64,000 nt of DNA, from NCBI GenBank assembly GCA_944322255.1, contig CALUOK010000001.1, forward strand, positions 106,538-170,537. Reading direction: 5' to 3'. Origin of the DNA: Candidatus Methanomethylophilaceae archaeon. Lineage in GTDB: Archaea; Thermoplasmatota; Thermoplasmata; Methanomassiliicoccales; Methanomethylophilaceae. Under the pieces are notes generated by a model. The model saw only the letters and a program-made list of their open reading frames with translations, had not been told where the DNA came from and made no database searches. The translations under genes were made by a program, and so were the position numbers. Positions within the stretch are counted from its first letter, which is position 1. Every line of letters begins with the position of its first letter. This document shows, in pieces, positions 60,531 through 64,000 of this stretch.

Positions 60531-60812
60531 TTAAGGTGACTGTAGGGCCATCATCCCCTCGATCCGCAGGAGGACGTCGGCGACGGACCCTCCCAGGTCC
60601 GTCAGGGCGACGACCTCGGAGATGCCGACCACGTCGACGGTGACGAGGCCGGCGTCCTCCATGCGCCGGATCTTTGCGGGCATGTTGGCGCTCCTGTCGA
60701 CAGCCGTGTATATGGCGGTCTTGGTGCTGGGCCCGTTCTCCCTCAGGAACATCAGCATGGGTATCACGTGCATGTCGCACAGCACCTGTATCGGATGTTC
60801 CTCTCCTGTCAT
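60531..60812 (-). CDS. Winged-helix regulator paired with adhesin 4
   Basis: 93 residues: HPIQVLCDMHVIPMLMFLRENGPSTKTAIYTAV, DRSANMPAKIRRMEDAGLVTVDVVG, LTDLGGSVADVLLRIEGMM. Starts four bases after the adhesin 4 stop, so the two are co-transcribed. It is the closest relative of the 12384 protein. Confidence 0.8.
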   Translation of the reverse strand: MTGEEHPIQVLCDMHVIPMLMFLRENGPSTKTAIYTAVDRSANMPAKIRRMEDAGLVTVDVVGISEVVALTDLGGSVADVLLRIEGMMALQSP

Positions 60813-60816
60813 AGTA

Positions 60817-63786
60817 TCAGTCCTTCCTGTACGCGTAGATCAGGAACACGGCGAGGATGGCTGCCACGGCGGCTGCTGCGGCACAGGCCACGATGGTGAC
60901 GGTATCGTCGTCGGCGGAAGATCCGGATCCTCCAGGCCTGATGATGGGCGGGAGGGACTCGTCGTCATCGTCGCCGGCGGGTGGGCTGACAGTGACTTCG
61001 GACATCTCATAGGTCCTGCTCATGTCCCCAGTGAGGTCAATCGAGTCCGTGATGGTGACGTATCCGTCCAGGGAGATGGTGATGCTGTATCTTCCGCCCT
61101 CCAGCTGGATTGTCTCCCCGCTGGTCATCTGACCGTGTCCGGAGACAGTGATGGTCGCATAGTCGGGGATGACGGTGATGGTCAGGTCGTAGAGGGGATT
61201 CTCCTCCCTGTCTACCGGCGTGGAACTGCCTGTGTCGTCCACTGTCGAATCATTGGCGGAGACCATAAGCTGGAACGGGGTGGTGTCATAGTGGTACGAC
61301 GTGTCCGCACCGTACACGATGCTGGCAGTCATCCCTTCCTTCATCTCGTTGTAGATTCCGTAACCAACTTTGCTGAAAGTCAGAACCGTACCTTCCTCGG
61401 TGGCCAGGCCTGCCTTGTCGACGCCATCGATCCTGCTGTCGAGGTTGATTGAGTAGTACGTCCCTCCGACGAACGTCATCTCTCCTCCGAGGGTGATGTC
61501 CGAACTGTTCACGATCAGGGGTGCGCAGAATCCTCCTCCGCTTCCCGTGACGTCGATTGTCAGGTCCCTGAGGTTGACATCGGCCCCGTAGAGGTTGAGT
61601 CCGTGCGTGTTGGAGCTACCGGTCTTCAGTGTTCCATTCTCTATGGTGGCGGACACGTTCTCGACGGAGACCAGATGCGGGTTCTCGGTGCTGGGTGTGT
61701 AATCATCGGCTACCGTGAGCGTGTGGCCTCCAAGGTCCAGTACAAGTCCTTCGACGGTAACGGTCAGTTTGGTGGACAGTCCCGCGTCCTTCAGCAGGGT
61801 GATCTTCTTCTCGGTGACGGTCGCCACGGCATCAAGAGCCTCCGCGACAGTTGCGTATCCAGTGTTGTCCACCATGGCCACCCACGGGTCTAGGCAGACC
61901 TCCATCATATTGTCAATCGGCTCCCCGTTCAGCGAGTTGCCGGTGAACGTCTCCTGATCGATCAGATTCCAAGCGGGGATTGTCGGGTTGTTGGAGAAGA
62001 AGACGCGACCGGACCCTCCGGAAACGGAATTCCCGGAGTACTGTATGGTCGTGGTGTCGGCCTTCTGGTCGCTGTGGATGTACACGGCGGCCACATGCTC
62101 CGCGTCGTAGGCTGTATCTCCGGTGATGTCTGAGATGTTCTCGAACTTGTTGTTGTCGATGGTTACATTGTTCTGTACGTTCTCGTTGGTGAACGCTATG
62201 TTGAATCCGCGCTCGAAGCCGTTGAAAGTGCATCCGGAGACGGTGACCGTGGTGCCGCTTGCCGACCCGTCACCGGGATGGACAGCCCCTCTATAGTTGC
62301 CGTTGCCGTTGAACACGCTGTCCTCTATCGTCAGTTCCACTATATCGCTGGTCCAGATGAGGTATGATGTTACTAGCTCGGTGGTGATGAATGTGCAGTC
62401 CGATATGGCCAGACTGTGGATGGCGGGGACTATGTACATGGTGTGGTTGTTGGCCTTAGGGAAGTCGCAGTCCTCGAAGACGAGGTCGAGTCCGGGGCTG
62501 TCGGCGATGACGCCATAGACGCCCAGAGTAGTGCTTCCCTCGAAGCTGAAGTTGACAAACTTCACGGTACCCGTGGCTGTCGGGAGTTTGATGTTGCTAC
62601 TGAGGACAGCGCGCTGCTCCCCCAGTCCCTTTATGGTGAGAGGTTTGTCTATGGCCGGGATGCCGGATGTCAGCGTCCCGGTGACGAGGATGGTGTCTCC
62701 GGACTTAGCCTGGGCAAGGGCAGGCGTCAGCGTCTTGAACGGGTTGGACTGGGTGCCGTCTCCCGTATCGTCGTCTCCGGACTCGGAGTCGACGTAGATT
62801 TCGCTGTTGCTGACGTCTTTGGAATCACTAGTGAACAGGTTTCCTACGAACCCGTTGTCCTTCGCTATGGTTTCCGCGTCAAGGACGGAAGGAGTGATGG
62901 TCGGGTTCAGCTGGCAGAACACAGGTGTGTCGCCGGAATACTGGTTCTCTTCGATGACTATCTTGGAGTTGCTGTAATCTCCCTTGCCTGAGAACTGGAT
63001 CAGTCCGCGGGTGTTCTCCTTGCCGTCGGCGGCGTAGGAGTCCATGTCCTCGAAGGTGTTGCCCTTGATGGTGTACGATCCCTTGGTCGTGTCACCCTCG
63101 AAGTATATCCCACCGCTGCAGTGGGTGAAGGTGCAGCCCTCTATGGTGGCGGTCTCGGAGTACACGTCCTTGATGGTGTAGGCGTTGTACACGTCGCTGA
63201 ACTCGCATCCATTGATGGTTGTCTCGCCATAGCAACCGAAGGGGCTGACTATGACGCGGTCGAAGTTGCAGTTGGTGATGGTCAGGTCACCGCTGTTCAG
63301 GAACTGGAGCTCGGCGTTCCTGGCCTTGTCGTAGCCGAAGGTGCCCGTACGCTCGGCGCCCCTGTCCTGCTGGCAAAGGGTGAACTCCGGATCGTTCTCG
63401 GCGTATGCGTAGACGAAGTTCACGTTGCTTATGCTGACATCCGTCTGACCCTGGAAGATGCTGTACTGGGCGTTGCCGTTCTGGACCCTTCCGGGGTTGT
63501 TGCCGTCACCCTCGCGATCCTCTGGGGAACCTGCGAACAGGCAATCGCTGGTGTTGGTGTCGTGTGCCGAGTATGTGCAGGCCGACGTAGGGATCCATTC
63601 CACGGTTATCCCCTGGCCGTCGTATTCGTAGCCGGCAGCGACGACTCTGTCTATGAACTCCGCCAGGTCGATGGGATTGGAACCATCGGCCCCTTCGACC
63701 CCGTCGTCGGCGGGTATCGCGGAGATGGCGACCGTCAGGGCCATGAACACGGCCAGCGCAACGGTCAACTGACTTTTGATTCTCAT
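60817..63786 (-). CDS. Beta-helix surface adhesin 4
   Basis: 989 residues. Signal peptide (SQLTVALAVFMALTVAISAIPADDG). Residues about 40-330 match adhesin 3 strand by strand (LTITNCNFDRVIVSPFG, TTINGCEFSDVYNAYTIKD, NTFEDMDSYAADGKENTRG). A second beta-helix domain begins 'IYVDSESGDDDTGDGTQSNPFKTLTPALAQAKSGDTI', typical of pectate-lyase-like folds, and a third 'GYATVAEALDAVATVTEKKITLL'. A PEGA-like domain (GHGQMTSGETIQLEGGRYSITISLDGYVTIT) precedes the Pro/Ser spacer, the anchor TVTIVACAAAAAVAAILAVFLI and YRKD. The adhesin 3-like part plus extra domains shows modular growth of the family. Confidence 0.85.
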   Translation of the reverse strand: MRIKSQLTVALAVFMALTVAISAIPADDGVEGADGSNPIDLAEFIDRVVAAGYEYDGQGITVEWIPTSACTYSAHDTNTSDCLFAGSPEDREGDGNNPGRVQNGNAQYSIFQGQTDVSISNVNFVYAYAENDPEFTLCQQDRGAERTGTFGYDKARNAELQFLNSGDLTITNCNFDRVIVSPFGCYGETTINGCEFSDVYNAYTIKDVYSETATIEGCTFTHCSGGIYFEGDTTKGSYTIKGNTFEDMDSYAADGKENTRGLIQFSGKGDYSNSKIVIEENQYSGDTPVFCQLNPTITPSVLDAETIAKDNGFVGNLFTSDSKDVSNSEIYVDSESGDDDTGDGTQSNPFKTLTPALAQAKSGDTILVTGTLTSGIPAIDKPLTIKGLGEQRAVLSSNIKLPTATGTVKFVNFSFEGSTTLGVYGVIADSPGLDLVFEDCDFPKANNHTMYIVPAIHSLAISDCTFITTELVTSYLIWTSDIVELTIEDSVFNGNGNYRGAVHPGDGSASGTTVTVSGCTFNGFERGFNIAFTNENVQNNVTIDNNKFENISDITGDTAYDAEHVAAVYIHSDQKADTTTIQYSGNSVSGGSGRVFFSNNPTIPAWNLIDQETFTGNSLNGEPIDNMMEVCLDPWVAMVDNTGYATVAEALDAVATVTEKKITLLKDAGLSTKLTVTVEGLVLDLGGHTLTVADDYTPSTENPHLVSVENVSATIENGTLKTGSSNTHGLNLYGADVNLRDLTIDVTGSGGGFCAPLIVNSSDITLGGEMTFVGGTYYSINLDSRIDGVDKAGLATEEGTVLTFSKVGYGIYNEMKEGMTASIVYGADTSYHYDTTPFQLMVSANDSTVDDTGSSTPVDREENPLYDLTITVIPDYATITVSGHGQMTSGETIQLEGGRYSITISLDGYVTITDSIDLTGDMSRTYEMSEVTVSPPAGDDDDESLPPIIRPGGSGSSADDDTVTIVACAAAAAVAAILAVFLIYAYRKD

Positions 63787-63895
63787 TGCATTCCTCCTCG
63801 AACGGAGGGCGGGAGGAGACACGGATGTTTCGCCCCCCCCCCCCGCAGCTTGTCGCTGTAAGATGAATGGTATGAGAACAATATAATGCGAACCT
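63787..63895 (-). promoter_or_regulatory. Adhesin 4 promoter and poly-G leader
   Basis: Coding strand: TATA-like CATTATATTG (63880-63890), CAGCGACAAGCTGC, 12 G (63833-63844), CTCCTCCCGCCCTCC, then CCTCC-GTTCGA-GGAGG (63793-63808) covering the Shine-Dalgarno sequence. Same design as adhesins 1 and 3. Confidence 0.7.
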
Positions 63896-63960
63896 ATGTT
63901 GGATGGGCGGGGGACGGTTGTTACCTGAGTTTGACACATACTGAGGAGTTTTGAGACTTA

Positions 63961-63983
63961 GCGCAGGGGCTGAAGCCCTGCGC
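63961..63983. terminator. Hairpin near window end
   Basis: GCGCAGGG-GCTGAAG-CCCTGCGC, perfect 8-bp stem. It probably ends a gene outside the window. Confidence 0.55.
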
Positions 63984-64000
63984 GATCGGTGTGCTGGACA

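Overview
The window looks like a chromosome segment of a methanogenic archaeon of the Methanomassiliicoccales type, probably host-associated, carrying one integrated tailed virus. The assignment is inferred. It rests on archaeal TATA-type promoters, a virus-encoded PCNA-like clamp, high GC with dense polycistrons, and families of very large beta-helix surface proteins with a C-terminal membrane anchor. No rRNA, tRNA or CRISPR array was recognised.

Host, left part (1-23,690). The 3' part of a glutamate dehydrogenase gene and an EamA transporter are followed by a three-gene leftward operon that ends in a protein with a tRNA-guanine-transglycosylase-like zinc motif. Next come three surface adhesin genes read leftward. 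Each has a leader with a 10-13 base homopolymer, and two of them are translationally coupled to a small winged-helix regulator. Then two paralogous giant surface proteins (here G1 and G2) point away from each other, with a HindVP-like restriction endonuclease gene between them.

Provirus (about 23,691-59,918, about 36.2 kb). It sits in the 3' terminator region of G2. The match between the G1 and G2 3' regions shows this: the distal half of the G2 terminator now lies at 59,916-60,003, beyond the virus. Nearly all viral genes read leftward. From right to left they are: small winged-helix, zinc and RHH proteins with an ERF recombinase; PCNA; a ParB-like protein and a DNA methyltransferase split at a 12-base G tract; terminase, portal, MuF-like protein, protease and HK97 capsid; tail fibre; a diversity-generating retroelement (DGR); an InlB-repeat membrane protein; connectors and tail; AbrB-like protein, RecB/Cas4-like nuclease and integrase.

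The DGR is the clearest special system. A 130-bp template repeat (36,912-37,041) and a 130-bp variable repeat (37,208-37,337) at the 3' end of a 1044-residue fibre-like protein differ at 17 positions, all at template adenines on the coding strand. A DGR-type reverse transcriptase lies downstream, and a 6-bp-stem hairpin follows the variable repeat. The enzyme carries YLDN in place of the usual YxDD.

Host, right part (59,919-64,000). A decayed adhesin/regulator module is followed by an intact one (adhesin 4 plus regulator) with the same homopolymer leader. Five homopolymers of 10 or more bases occur in the window. Four are in adhesin leaders, where the tract could pair with the Shine-Dalgarno or anti-Shine-Dalgarno sequence, and one is at the ParB-methyltransferase junction. 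This suggests length-variable switching of surface proteins and DNA modification.
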